Positions 15,759-24,478 of a DNA stretch of 64,000 nt are shown one piece after another. This DNA comes from Paenibacillus glacialis (lineage in GTDB: Bacteria; Bacillota; Bacilli; Paenibacillales; Paenibacillaceae). The translations under genes were made by a program, and so were the position numbers. Every line of letters starts with the position of its first letter. Position 1 is the stretch's first letter. The DNA is taken from assembly GCF_001637205.1 (NCBI RefSeq), contig NZ_LVJH01000070.1, positions 124,001 to 188,000 of the forward strand. Reading direction: 5' to 3'. The notes beneath the pieces are model-generated. The model was not told the origin of the DNA, searched no databases, and worked only from the letters and a program-made list of their open reading frames with translations.

Positions 15759-17129
15759 TTAACTTACTGAAATATCCGATATATTGTTATTTATTTTAAT
15801 GGATAAAGCACTTTTTGACTCTAAGCGGAAAGTTAACATATCTGTACCCTGCAAATTCACAGCAACATTCTCAGCTTTCTCAGCATCATTGAACAGAACT
15901 ATCGCAATCGATTGATCTGTATTCCTAAAAGCAACTGAACGAATTAGATCTTGGCTTGAGGTCGAGTCAATACGTACAGCTTTGGGACGGATAAATTTGC
16001 TGAAATGAGCCAACGCATAGTAGTCGAGCGTATAAGTAAGTTCTTTGGTTTGCTGATTGATCTGTACAATACCTCGGCAAGTACTTTGACCAAATCCAGG
16101 TACCGTTGGCCCGTTATGCTCATCTAATGCCATGTTCCATAGAACAAACGATTTACTATAATTTCGGAGAATATCAATCCCCGTTCTAATCACATTCGAA
16201 AATGCCTGTTCAAAAGGGGGGATCCATTCTCCACCAGAGCCTTCTGTAAAATGCACTTCTTTATTGGAAAACACCTGATGAACCTCCGTTTGTGCTGTCG
16301 CATTTCCACCATACCAGTGCCATGCAACACCGTCTACCTCTTCTTGGGCTCCTTCCAGTACGGTTAGTGGGTAATCTGGACGATCCCAGTTGTGGTCATA
16401 GCATAAGATTTTAGTATCAATATTGTTTCTAACGAAATTAGGCTTTAGATAGTTTCTAATGAAATCGCTTTGAGGCTCGGCTAGCATTAACATACTTGGA
16501 TAGTGCATTGGTTCAAAAAGAGGTTCATTTTGCGGTGTTACAGCATGAGTAACTAGCCCATGGCTTGCATACGCTTGAATGTATCGAACAAAATAATCCG
16601 CATAAGCCTGGTAATATTCTTTTTTCAATTCTCCAGCAATCATCGATCCGCTTGTCTTCATCCAACCGGGCGCACTCCAAGGTGAAGCCATCAGTTTAAT
16701 TTCAGGATTCAATTCCAAAGCCTTTTGTAATAAAGGAATAATATCCTCTTCATCATGGGAAATCGTAAACTGTGTTAATTCCATATCGGTTTCATGTTCA
16801 GGTAAATCGTCATAGCTATAAAGGTCTCTAGCATAATCTGATGCGCCCATTGGATTTCTTAATACAGAAAGTCCTATTCCATCTTCCGGATCAAACAGTT
16901 TGCTCATTAAATCCGTTCTCTGTTCATTATCGAGTACTTGGTTAATCAAATAAGCGGACGAATCCGTAAAGGATGCACCAAATCCGTCCATCTCTTGAAA
17001 GGTTTGATTCGCATCAATGGTTACCGTTGTAGTCACCTCATCTGAAGCAATCGGCGTCAGTTGTTGTAGAAATTGTTCTACAAACAATTCACCTTCTCCC
17101 TTAGACTGATAAATCATTAGTTCTGGCAT
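15759..17129 (-). CDS. glycoside hydrolase family 30 (glucosylceramidase-like)
   Basis: This retaining GH30 glycosidase has 456 residues. The start is ATG 17129, because GGAGGG is 7 bases upstream. The barrel begins at QEMDGFGASFTDSSAYL. The acid/base Glu is in THAVTPQNEP (E202) and the nucleophile Glu in VHFTEGSGGE (E296). A C-terminal beta domain closes the protein (residues ~380-456). It has no signal peptide, so it acts on imported oligosaccharides or is cytosolic. The substrate (a beta-glucoside, beta-1,6-glucan or xyloside) cannot be fixed from sequence. It is the last gene of the LacI-controlled sugar operon, separated from the binding-protein gene by a weak hairpin. Confidence 0.9.
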   Translation of the reverse strand: MPELMIYQSKGEGELFVEQFLQQLTPIASDEVTTTVTIDANQTFQEMDGFGASFTDSSAYLINQVLDNEQRTDLMSKLFDPEDGIGLSVLRNPMGASDYARDLYSYDDLPEHETDMELTQFTISHDEEDIIPLLQKALELNPEIKLMASPWSAPGWMKTSGSMIAGELKKEYYQAYADYFVRYIQAYASHGLVTHAVTPQNEPLFEPMHYPSMLMLAEPQSDFIRNYLKPNFVRNNIDTKILCYDHNWDRPDYPLTVLEGAQEEVDGVAWHWYGGNATAQTEVHQVFSNKEVHFTEGSGGEWIPPFEQAFSNVIRTGIDILRNYSKSFVLWNMALDEHNGPTVPGFGQSTCRGIVQINQQTKELTYTLDYYALAHFSKFIRPKAVRIDSTSSQDLIRSVAFRNTDQSIAIVLFNDAEKAENVAVNLQGTDMLTFRLESKSALSIKINNNISDISVS

Positions 17130-17204
17130 GTTGTTTCCCTCCACTTTTGCGATATTTAGATGATTTGTTGACATTGATAGACGCAAGTATCTTTTGTTTT
17201 GAAA

Positions 17205-17228
17205 AAAGGCCCTAAAAAAGGACCCTCA
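17205..17228 (-). terminator. weak hairpin between binding protein and GH30 genes
   Basis: On the minus strand GGTCCT pairs with AGGGCC around Ts, followed by TTTTTT. It may act as a partial terminator that keeps binding-protein mRNA in excess over GH30. Confidence 0.45.
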
Positions 17229-17237
17229 TAGCGTTGC

Positions 17238-18878
17238 TTATTTCAATCCTAATTTTTCTTTATTAAGTTTCATCTTTTCAGAGCGGATTTTAATGATCTT
17301 ATCCCAACTATTATCATCCAAAAATGATTTATATGTGGCTAAGGCATTATTAAATCCTGCATCGTCCTTGGCACGAATCATACTTACTAAAGTTGTATTC
17401 CAAGTCGTATCAATTGCGGTTAAACCGCGTGCTTCTGGTGTTCCTTGGGCTGGATTAATGTTCTCTATAATAAAGTGTGGTTTCAACTTCCCTTTACCCC
17501 ATTCTTGCATTTGTTTAATAGAATCCGCGAATGCATCACCACTCAAAGCTTTATCACGGTCATGTCCGAAGAACATAAATTCTCCCATACGGTAATCCTT
17601 TTTAAATTTATCCGCATTATTTAATTGAAGATCTTTCATGGCAGGTAACAGTTCAATCATACCGCTATCGTTTACTTTATAGGTTTCTCCTTCAATTCCG
17701 TAATTCATCAACTTTTGTCCTTCTTCACTTAATAAATAAGTATATAGTTGAATAGCTTTGGCAGGGTCCTTGGTATCTTTCGTAATGAAGCTGATCATCC
17801 AACCCGTAATACCTGACTGATTCAATGTTGGCTTATTTCCGACTGTGCTTTGTGGTCCGTCGATAGCGATATATTCCTTACCAGGATTTTCAGTAAGGTA
17901 GATTTGCAAATTACCACTTTGTTGAGGGGTTCCATCGAGCATCAGGGTAGCATATTTACCTGATTTCAGTTTTTCCTCAAATGCCGTACCATCATCGGCA
18001 AAACTGTCATCACTGATATGTCCATTTCTATAGACTTCATTTAACGTTTTCAACCAAGCTAGATAATCTTCATCCAGATTTCTGTTATAAAATTCGCCAT
18101 TTTCTGTTTCCAACGGCACCCCGATAAAGTCCTGAAGTACATCACCCAAAGAACCTGTTCCTTTACCGATAGAGTTAAAACCAAAAGGAATCATATCAGG
18201 AAACTGCTTCTTGATTTGCTCCATTGCACTCTTGAACTCTTCTGGAGTTCCAATGGTGGGTTTTCCTATTCCTTCGTACACATCCTTACGGATGACAAAT
18301 GCCGTTTTAGCAGGAATGTTTCCGCTATCAAAATCACTTTGAGTATTAGAATAGTTAGGATATCCATAGGTCTTTCCATCTGCTAACTGGAACCAGTTCA
18401 TCGTATCTTTAGCTGCAACTTTATTAAAATATGGATCATATTTCTCAGCAAGATCATTTAACGGCAGCGCCCAATTAGCCGCTTTTTGTACCACTGGAGA
18501 GTTGGAATCAAATATAGTCAATAAATCCGGCATATCGCCACCGGCAAATATGGTATTTAATTTCGTGTCGTCCCCTTTAAGGAATTTAATATTTATGTTT
18601 AAATCCTCTTTAATTTTCTTTGTAACGAGGTCCTTGCCAAAATCGGTGTTCCACCAATCCGCATTCACATACCATGTAAGTTCTGTTGTCTCTTCCTTTT
18701 TATCCAGTTTCCAAGCCGGCGTTTCCGCATCTACCGTATAGCGACCTTCAACAGAGCTCAAGTTATCCACGCTCGAGCTTTTTTTATCACCACCTGAACT
18801 ACATCCTGAAATTACCAATACAGCAGCCATCAGCGCAGTACAAAGTTTGAGCCCTTTTTTCCCAAATGATTTATTCAT
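17238..18878 (-). CDS. ABC-transporter extracellular solute-binding lipoprotein
   Basis: This 546-residue lipoprotein has the signal LKLCTALMAAVLVISGCSSGG with the lipidated Cys at position 26. The mature part is a large family-1/LipO-YtcQ-type sugar-binding protein: ETTELTWYVNADWWNTDFGK at the start of lobe 1, AGGDMPDLLTIFD in the hinge region, and FGFNSIGKGTGSLGDVLQDF further on. It would capture an oligosaccharide outside the cell for the two permeases encoded upstream. The start ATG follows GGGGGAAAATAAA. The operon has no ATPase gene, so a shared MsmX-type ATPase must energise it. The ligand is unknown, but the GH30 partner points to a glucan or glucoside. Confidence 0.9.
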   Translation of the reverse strand: MNKSFGKKGLKLCTALMAAVLVISGCSSGGDKKSSSVDNLSSVEGRYTVDAETPAWKLDKKEETTELTWYVNADWWNTDFGKDLVTKKIKEDLNINIKFLKGDDTKLNTIFAGGDMPDLLTIFDSNSPVVQKAANWALPLNDLAEKYDPYFNKVAAKDTMNWFQLADGKTYGYPNYSNTQSDFDSGNIPAKTAFVIRKDVYEGIGKPTIGTPEEFKSAMEQIKKQFPDMIPFGFNSIGKGTGSLGDVLQDFIGVPLETENGEFYNRNLDEDYLAWLKTLNEVYRNGHISDDSFADDGTAFEEKLKSGKYATLMLDGTPQQSGNLQIYLTENPGKEYIAIDGPQSTVGNKPTLNQSGITGWMISFITKDTKDPAKAIQLYTYLLSEEGQKLMNYGIEGETYKVNDSGMIELLPAMKDLQLNNADKFKKDYRMGEFMFFGHDRDKALSGDAFADSIKQMQEWGKGKLKPHFIIENINPAQGTPEARGLTAIDTTWNTTLVSMIRAKDDAGFNNALATYKSFLDDNSWDKIIKIRSEKMKLNKEKLGLK

Positions 18879-18897
18879 TTTATTTTCCCCCTTAAAA

Positions 18898-19010
18898 GTT
18901 TTGTAGCATATGCTTCATGTAATACTTCGTTACAAAACTCGCTTCGAAAGCAAAAACTTAGTTTTGTAGCATATACTTCATGTAATACTTCGTACATAAC
19001 TAGCTTCGAA
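18898..19010. repeat. two 63-bp tandem hairpin-repeat units
   Basis: GTTTTGTAGCATAT starts at 18898 and again at 18961, giving a 63-bp period. Within a unit GTTTTGTA pairs with TACAAAAC, and the linker CGCTTCGAAAGCA follows. The design matches the repeats at 45105-45163 and 47449-47590. It lies in the ~200-bp space between the second permease and the binding-protein gene. Confidence 0.75.
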
Positions 19011-19016
19011 ATTAAT

Positions 19017-19034
19017 AAAACGCTTTCATAAATA
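19017..19034 (-). promoter_or_regulatory. cre-like / LacI-family operator
   Basis: On the minus strand ATGAAAGCGTTTTATT matches the catabolite-responsive-element consensus (WTGNAANCGNWNNCW) except at one position. It is ~140 bp upstream of the binding-protein start, so CcpA or the local LacI regulator could act on an internal promoter here. No promoter was confirmed. Confidence 0.45.
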
Positions 19035-19076
19035 CTAATCCTATATCACCTTCTCAGGTCACTTTGTAACTAACGC

Positions 19077-19964
19077 CTACTCTTTCACCGCCCCCAGCAT
19101 CATGCCTGAGATAAAGTACCTCTGAAGTATTGGATAAATTACAACAATCGGCAAAGTTGTTATGACAATTGTTGCTAGTTGAACCCCTTTAGTCGTCGTT
19201 TCGATAATTGCTGATCCCCCGATATTTTGCATAGATTGCGTTTGAGACTGTACGATAATTTCATACAACTTCATCTGCAACGGGTAGAGGGCTTGGTCAG
19301 TGATATATAATTTGGTTGTCATAAAATCATTCCATTGCCCAACCCCGTTAAATAATGCGATGGTGGCCATAGCCGGCATGGAAAGAGGTATAAATATCTT
19401 TAGGAATACACGCCAATCACCTGCACCATCTATTTTGGCTGACTCTTCAAGTGAATCCGGGACATTTCTGAAGAAATTCATTAGGATAATAACATCATAA
19501 AAGCTGTATAGGGCAGGAATAATATAAACCCAAAAACTATCTAATAGACCCAAAGATTTGATCAAGAGATAAGTCGGAATCATTCCACCTGAGAAAAACA
19601 TGGTAATGACTCCCATTGCAACATATAGCTTACGTCCACGTATGTATCTTTTGCTCAACCCATAACCAACCATGGCGCAGAAAAACACATGGGTAACGAC
19701 TCCAATAAAGGTTTTGGAAATCGAAATAAAGAATGACTGCAAAATACTCTCGTCCTGAAACACAGCGCGGTAATTTTCGAGAGAAAACTCCTTAGGCCAA
19801 AATATGAATCCGCCTTCTGCCAGTGACTTGCCTGAGCTAAATGAGGAGATGATAACATTCCATAAAGGAACAACAATAATTACCGTAAAGATAAACAGCA
19901 AGATGATATTTATGGTATTAAAGATTCGACTATCGAGATCTTCTTTAGCCACCATTCGATTCAC
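19077..19964 (-). CDS. carbohydrate ABC transporter permease (LplC-like)
   Basis: The protein has 295 residues with six predicted membrane helices, the first at ~17-37 (NIILLFIFTVIIVVPLWNVI). The cytoplasmic EAA loop reads DSLEESAKIDGAGDWRVFLK, followed by IFIPLSMPAMATIALF. The C-terminus (YFISGMMLGAVKE) is typical of LplC/YtcP permeases. It pairs with the permease encoded just upstream, 15 bases away, to form the membrane channel. The GTG start follows AAGGAGG by 8 bases. Sugar specificity cannot be read from it. ~200 bp of repeats separate it from the binding-protein gene, which is an unusual gap inside such an operon. Confidence 0.92.
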   Translation of the reverse strand: MNRMVAKEDLDSRIFNTINIILLFIFTVIIVVPLWNVIISSFSSGKSLAEGGFIFWPKEFSLENYRAVFQDESILQSFFISISKTFIGVVTHVFFCAMVGYGLSKRYIRGRKLYVAMGVITMFFSGGMIPTYLLIKSLGLLDSFWVYIIPALYSFYDVIILMNFFRNVPDSLEESAKIDGAGDWRVFLKIFIPLSMPAMATIALFNGVGQWNDFMTTKLYITDQALYPLQMKLYEIIVQSQTQSMQNIGGSAIIETTTKGVQLATIVITTLPIVVIYPILQRYFISGMMLGAVKE

Positions 19965-19979
19965 GGCAAATGCCTCCTT

Positions 19980-20945
19980 CTATAGGACTGATTGATTATC
20001 ATTTAATTTATTGGATATTTTATTGGTAGTAACCAGCAGAATGACCGAAACAATGGAGACTCCTAACCCAACGGCAGTAGCATAAGAAAAGTCACCTTGT
20101 GTCATCCCCATACGGTACACATAGGAATTAATGACTTCTGCTCTGACCCTGTTTTGAGAATTCATCAATACTAAGGTTTGATCCAGATTAGACCCTAATA
20201 AACCGCTTACAGTAAGAATCAAATTTAAACTGATAATCGTCTTCATGTTGGGAATGGTAATATTCCAAATTTGTCTGAGCCGACTTGCTCCATCAATTTT
20301 AGCAGCCTCATAATACGTAGGATCGATTTTGGACATGATGGCTAGATATAAAATAGTTCCCCAACCGACTTCTTTCCAAATATCGGACAATGTTGCAATC
20401 CACCAATATTTCCCTGCATCCAACAAAATATTATGTGGCTTCGAAATCAGTCCTAGATTGATCAGAAGTTCGTTAAACAATCCTGATGTCGAGAACCAGG
20501 TAATCAACATACCGCCCAACACGATCCATGACAAAAAATGTGGTAAATAAGAGATCGTTTGTACAAATTTCTTGAAGCGTCCTCCGTTTAACTCGTAAAT
20601 CATGATCGCTAATATAATTGGAATAATAAATCCAATTCCTAATTTCAGAAAGCTGATCCCTAAGGTATTCACTACAGCATCCCAAAAATATTTGTCTGAT
20701 AAAATAATTCTGAAATTATCCAAACCAACCCAAGGAGCGGAGTCCAACGTATCAATCACGGTGTAATTTTTGAAAGCAATCGATAATCCGTAAATAGGAA
20801 TGAAACAAAAAATAATCATAAAAATAATTCCCGGTATGACCATGGACTGAATCTCCCATTGTCTCTTATAATCAACTACGAATTCTCTGATCCTTTGCCT
20901 CATAGGCTTTTTCCCGTTTAACGGTACTACGGCTAATTTATCCAC
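19980..20945 (-). CDS. carbohydrate ABC transporter permease (LplB-like)
   Basis: The protein has 321 residues with six membrane helices, the first at ~34-55 (MVIPGIIFMIIFCFIPIYGL). The EAA loop is DPTYYEAAKIDGASRLRQIW, followed by ITIPNMKTIISLNLIL. The N-terminal WEIQ and the SIAFKNY segment are typical of the LplB/YteP branch. It starts with GTG at 20945 after AAGGAG. As the first gene of the operon it lies directly behind the 24-bp operator at 20985-21008, so repression by the LacI-family protein should control the whole transporter and the GH30 enzyme. Confidence 0.92.
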   Translation of the reverse strand: MDKLAVVPLNGKKPMRQRIREFVVDYKRQWEIQSMVIPGIIFMIIFCFIPIYGLSIAFKNYTVIDTLDSAPWVGLDNFRIILSDKYFWDAVVNTLGISFLKLGIGFIIPIILAIMIYELNGGRFKKFVQTISYLPHFLSWIVLGGMLITWFSTSGLFNELLINLGLISKPHNILLDAGKYWWIATLSDIWKEVGWGTILYLAIMSKIDPTYYEAAKIDGASRLRQIWNITIPNMKTIISLNLILTVSGLLGSNLDQTLVLMNSQNRVRAEVINSYVYRMGMTQGDFSYATAVGLGVSIVSVILLVTTNKISNKLNDNQSVL

Positions 20946-20984
20946 GTTCTCCTTCTCCTCTCCAAATCATCATCTGAATGCACA

Positions 20985-21008
20985 AAAAATAAAAACGTTT
21001 TTATTTTT
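20985..21008. promoter_or_regulatory. LacI-family operator of sugar operon
   Basis: The sequence is a perfect 24-bp palindrome centred on AACGTT (halves AAAAATAAAAAC and GTTTTTATTTTT). The central CG is typical of LacI-family sites. It is 40 bp upstream of the permease start. A TATAAT lies upstream at 21035-21040 on the minus strand, so a bound repressor would block elongation or promoter clearance. Confidence 0.7.
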
Positions 21009-21070
21009 GTGAAAAAAAACCTCCCTAAATCAAGATTATAAAAAATCTCGAAAATGATCGTATACATTAT

Positions 21071-22090
21071 TTAGATATGATCATTCCGATCGATTTTCAC
21101 ATGACTCGAACCTCTCACTACAAGCTCACAGGCCAATTTTTGGGCACTCCCTAGTTCTTTCTTTTGAATCATATGAACCAAGTGATTAACGGCTAGACTA
21201 CCCTGTCTGGCAATCTGATTTCTCACAGTCGTTAATGGCGGTGAAAAATACTGAGCGATATCAATATCGTCAAATCCCATAACGCTAATGTCCAACGGAA
21301 CTTCATAGCCATGCTTTTTCAAAGCTTGGATACATCCAATCGCACTCACATCATTTCCAGCTAAAAAAGCATCCGGTAATTTGTCAGGATGTAAGTGAAT
21401 AAAAGATTTTACAGCGTTATAGGTGCCCTCTTCCTCAAAATAACCTTGCAAAATATAATCTTCACTCGTTGGAAGCTGATACTGGCGCAATGCAGCTAGG
21501 TATCCTTCTTTGCGCTCCACACTGTCAAACATCGTATCCACACCAGATATGTAGGCAATTTTCTTATGTCCCAGACTGATTAAATATTTGGTGGCTTCGT
21601 AACCGGCTACATAAGAATCAAAGATCACACTCCCCATGGTTTCATTCTGAAGGACCCTATCCAGAAAGACAGCCTTAATCTTCTCCTTCTCCATCGCGGT
21701 AATGTCTTCTTCATCTATTCTCAGCTCTTCGTATATAATGGCGCCATCTACACGTCGACCTAGAATATTACTCATAATGACATGTCTATCTTTTGTAATA
21801 AATACATTCAGTCCATAACCTAAGCGATCACACTCACGAGACATGGATTCAACCAGCTTATAAAAATAAGGACCCGATACACTTGTAGTAAAAAAGCCTA
21901 GCATTTTGGTTTTCCCAGATCTTAACTGCTTTCCGTTCAAATTTGGAACGTAATTTAATTGTTTCGCAACCTTAAGTACATGTGATTTTGTCACCGGATT
22001 CAATACATCTACGTTATTTAACGCGTTGGAAACCGTAGAAATAGAGACTCCTGCTTCTCTGGCCACATCTTTAATTGTTATTTTCCCCAT
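21071..22090 (-). CDS. LacI/GalR-family transcriptional regulator
   Basis: The protein has 339 residues. Residues 3-23 are the LacI helix-turn-helix (ITIKDVAREAGVSISTVSNA), followed by the hinge helix ending NGKQLRSGKTKMLGF. The remainder is a periplasmic-binding-protein-like effector domain: VDGAIIYEEL, LGHKKIAYISGVDTMFDS, PDAFLAGNDVSAIGCIQALK and VMGFDDIDIAQYFSPPLTTV. It probably represses the transporter/GH30 operon through the palindrome at 20985-21008 and its own gene through the site at 22139-22152, with the imported sugar as inducer. It lies upstream in the same orientation with a ~125-bp gap that holds the operator. Confidence 0.92.
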   Translation of the reverse strand: MGKITIKDVAREAGVSISTVSNALNNVDVLNPVTKSHVLKVAKQLNYVPNLNGKQLRSGKTKMLGFFTTSVSGPYFYKLVESMSRECDRLGYGLNVFITKDRHVIMSNILGRRVDGAIIYEELRIDEEDITAMEKEKIKAVFLDRVLQNETMGSVIFDSYVAGYEATKYLISLGHKKIAYISGVDTMFDSVERKEGYLAALRQYQLPTSEDYILQGYFEEEGTYNAVKSFIHLHPDKLPDAFLAGNDVSAIGCIQALKKHGYEVPLDISVMGFDDIDIAQYFSPPLTTVRNQIARQGSLAVNHLVHMIQKKELGSAQKLACELVVRGSSHVKIDRNDHI

Positions 22091-22138
22091 ATTAGCTAAT
22101 CCTTTTCATGAATACGTTTTCATAAACTAAAAATAACA

Positions 22139-22152
22139 TAAAAACGTTTTTA
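22139..22152. promoter_or_regulatory. second LacI-family operator
   Basis: TAAAAACGTTTTTA is a perfect 14-bp palindrome with the same core as 20985-21008. It is ~50 bp upstream of the regulator start, which suggests autoregulation. A weaker related site (GAATACGTTTTCAT) lies at 22109-22124. Confidence 0.65.
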
Positions 22153-22296
22153 ATACAATACTTTTACGAATTTTGCGTTTTGCTTATACATTTCCAAAAT
22201 AACTCGATGATTTCATCAAGTTATTTATTATTGCACACGTCTTTAACCATCTGATCATAAAATATGGGTAAAGACCTATCTGAAGGAGTAGATTTC

Positions 22297-23064
22297 ATGA
22301 ACTCACACACGTATGTTACCCTCCCAAATTACACAAGAAGCTCAGAGACTACAGTCAACAAAGAACTTATTATCGAGCATGTAAGTGCGGATGTTACTGG
22401 AGACCATGTCCCTGATCAAATATGGCTAACGGGGTATAAACAAGATCCTAACAGTCCTTATATTACTGGGATATCCATTGCTATTAAAGATGGTGCTACC
22501 TCACAATTGTATCAAATTAAGCCCCACGAGAACTCTGGATATAACCCACGTCTGTTTCTTGGAGACTTTACTGGGAATGGAACTGTAGATATATTATTGA
22601 CGATCGACAGCGGCGGCTCAGGAGCCATTACGTTTGATTATTTGTATAGTTTTGTTCAAGGAAAACCTCGGCTACTATTCAGCTCAGAAGTATATAACGA
22701 CTATTGGAAGTATAAAGTATCCTATCTAGATGGTTATCGACTGCAACTGACGAATAGCAATACAGAACAAGTATATACACTGGACATCACTTCACGTGGC
22801 AAGGACTACTTAAATGGAATCTATAACCCTGACGGAACGTTGAAGGCGCCTACTGAGGGTTGGGTAGACCCACTCAGCGGCTTATATCCGGTTGATTTTG
22901 ACCAAGACGGCGTTTATGAGTTAATGGCATTCCAAGGCGTGAGCGGGCTATATCATGCTGATCGGTTTGGTTATGTACAGAATGTTTTAAAATACCAGAA
23001 CAACGAATGGTCGCTACAGAATCAGTGGTTTGCAATCTACGGAGCTCCTATCCCTAAATCGTAA
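22297..23064 (+). CDS. hypothetical FG-GAP/VCBS-like repeat protein
   Basis: The protein has 255 residues, starting at ATG 22297 with GAAGGAG 8 bases upstream; the longer reading starting at 22264 overlaps that site. Three acidic repeats are visible: DVTGDHVPDQIWLTG (~residues 30-45), GDFTGNGTVDILLTID (~85-100) and VDFDQDGVYELMAFQG (~205-220). These follow the Asp-x-Asn/Asp-Gly-x-Asp pattern of FG-GAP/VCBS beta-propeller blades, which bind calcium. No signal peptide is visible, so it may be cytosolic or a spore-coat-type protein. It is transcribed divergently from the LacI gene and ends at a clear terminator. The specific function is unknown. Confidence 0.7.
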   Translation: MNSHTYVTLPNYTRSSETTVNKELIIEHVSADVTGDHVPDQIWLTGYKQDPNSPYITGISIAIKDGATSQLYQIKPHENSGYNPRLFLGDFTGNGTVDILLTIDSGGSGAITFDYLYSFVQGKPRLLFSSEVYNDYWKYKVSYLDGYRLQLTNSNTEQVYTLDITSRGKDYLNGIYNPDGTLKAPTEGWVDPLSGLYPVDFDQDGVYELMAFQGVSGLYHADRFGYVQNVLKYQNNEWSLQNQWFAIYGAPIPKS

Positions 23065-23091
23065 GAAAGAAATAGGTTGGCACAACGATAA

Positions 23092-23126
23092 AAAATGAGG
23101 AACCTTAATAAAGGTCCCTCATTTTC
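23092..23126 (+). terminator. rho-independent terminator
   Basis: AAAATGAGG (23092-23100) pairs with CCTCATTTT (23117-23125), with an inner ACCTT/AAGGT stem. It ends the FG-GAP-like gene and may also act on the minus strand. Confidence 0.75.
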
Positions 23127-23210
23127 TCTATCATTTTACCTCCATCACTATAAAAGCAACTAGGGAATCAATTCTATTACATTCAACTATTCTTCACATT
23201 TAGACAAACA

Positions 23211-23240
23211 AAAAAATCCTTGATAGACAAGGATTTTTTT
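23211..23240 (-). terminator. terminator of tRNA pair
   Basis: AAAAAATCCTTG and CAAGGATTTTTTT pair around ATAGA. On the minus strand it follows the CAT-anticodon tRNA by 8 bases. Confidence 0.85.
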
Positions 23241-23248
23241 CAAAAAAG

Positions 23249-23322
23249 TGGGCCCTGAGGGACTCGAACCCCCGACCAATCGGTTATGAGCCGACCGCTC
23301 TAACCAACTGAGCTAAGGGCCC
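23249..23322 (-). tRNA. tRNA with CAT anticodon (Met or Ile2)
   Basis: The 74-base cloverleaf has acceptor GGGCCCT, D-arm TAGCTCAGTTGGTTAGAGC, anticodon loop CTCATAA, T-arm GGGGGTTCGAGTCCC and 3' end AGGGCCCA. CCA is not encoded. A CAT anticodon outside initiator tRNA is either elongator Met or Ile2 (lysidine-modified), and sequence alone does not separate them here with certainty. Confidence 0.9.
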
Positions 23323-23360
23323 TAAATATTATGTAAACCACATTAAAATAATGGCAGTTT

Positions 23361-23440
<80 letters not shown>

Positions 23441-23513
23441 TCAGTAATATTTTTTTTAACAGCGACAAGATATAATATACAACACTTTCTACCCTTACGT
23501 CAAGAATTTTTAT

Positions 23514-23678
23514 TCAAAGAATAAATCGGACGCCATATCGCCCTTTACGGGAACGAAAAATTTCTACTGAATGAGGGTCATTATAACCATAAATCCATCC
23601 ATCCTGCTCTAATCTTTTGACAAGACTGCCCGCTTGAAATTCTGTTCTATAAAGTTTACCGAAATACACCCACTTCAT
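23514..23678 (-). CDS. small conserved-looking hypothetical protein
   Basis: This is a 54-residue ORF starting at ATG 23678; the nearest purine-rich site is GAGAGAGGGA about 8 bases upstream. The sequence (MKWVYFGKLYRTEFQAGSLV, then KRLEQDGWIYGYNDPHSVEI, then FRSRKGRYGVRFIL) is compact, soluble, and rich in aromatic and basic residues. I do not recognise the family. It lies alone between the tRNA-fMet gene and the end of the pyr operon. Good codon structure and a ribosome site support it as real, but no function can be proposed. Confidence 0.55.
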   Translation of the reverse strand: MKWVYFGKLYRTEFQAGSLVKRLEQDGWIYGYNDPHSVEIFRSRKGRYGVRFIL

Positions 23679-23775
23679 TCCTAATCCCTCTCTCCTATGA
23701 GTTATAGATGTTGACGAAGGTATTATTACCTACTTCATCTTGAAGCATACAACTTCTATCACAACTAGAAAACAG

Positions 23776-23813
23776 AAAAAGGACTGCCCTCACATAAGAG
23801 TTGGCAAGTCCTC
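23776..23813 (-). terminator. terminator of pyr operon
   Basis: On the minus strand AGGACTTGCC pairs with GGGCAGTCCT (one bulge) around ~13 bases, followed by TTTTTC. It lies ~25 bp past pyrE. Confidence 0.65.
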
Positions 23814-23836
23814 ATACAATTAATAGCTATAATACA

Positions 23837-24478
23837 TTAAATTCCGAAGGATGAAGGATCTTCTCTCCACGCCTTCAATGATTGTACGTCATCTGATTCA
23901 ATCTTCCCTTGCTCTAAAGCCACTTCCATCAAAACGCCATAATTAGACAAGCTCTGAAGCGGAATACCAGCCTCTGCAAATGCATTAACCGCCTTGTCCA
24001 ACTGATAGCTAAATATCGCAAGAACAGCTAGAGGTTGTCCCCCTGCTTCCTTAACAGCTAATGCTGCCTTCAGTGAACTTCCTCCAGTGGAGATCAAATC
24101 CTCAATGACAACGACTTTCTGACCAGACTTGATCAGACCCTCGATCTGATTCTGCTTACCATGTCCCTTAGCCTTGTCACGAATATATGCCATAGGCAGA
24201 TTTAGCTTCTGAGCTACCCACGCTGCATGTGGAATCCCAGCTGTTGCTGTTCCAGCAATGACCTCAGCATCTGGATAAGACTCACGAATAACAGCTGCAA
24301 ATGACTCCGCGATATATTCTCGAACTTCTGGATATGACATCGTTAAGCGATTGTCACAGTAAATTGGTGACTTTATACCCGATGTCCATGTAAAAGGTTG
24401 TTTCGGGCTTAAAGCTACCGCTTCAATCTGTAGCAAATAACTCGCAATTGCTCCTGGAATTTCTGTCAATTTACTCAA
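23837..24478 (-). CDS. pyrE: orotate phosphoribosyltransferase
   Basis: The enzyme (213 residues) joins orotate to PRPP to give OMP in pyrimidine synthesis. The PRPP motif KVVVIEDLISTGGSS is at residues 121-135. IRDKAKGHGKQNQIEG at ~100-114 is the flexible catalytic loop. The start is TTG 24478, overlapping the end of pyrF by eight bases, with AAGGAGATG as its ribosome site inside pyrF; translational coupling is likely. It is the last gene of the operon and is followed by a terminator. Length and motifs are normal. Confidence 0.96.
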   Translation of the reverse strand: MSKLTEIPGAIASYLLQIEAVALSPKQPFTWTSGIKSPIYCDNRLTMSYPEVREYIAESFAAVIRESYPDAEVIAGTATAGIPHAAWVAQKLNLPMAYIRDKAKGHGKQNQIEGLIKSGQKVVVIEDLISTGGSSLKAALAVKEAGGQPLAVLAIFSYQLDKAVNAFAEAGIPLQSLSNYGVLMEVALEQGKIESDDVQSLKAWREDPSSFGI

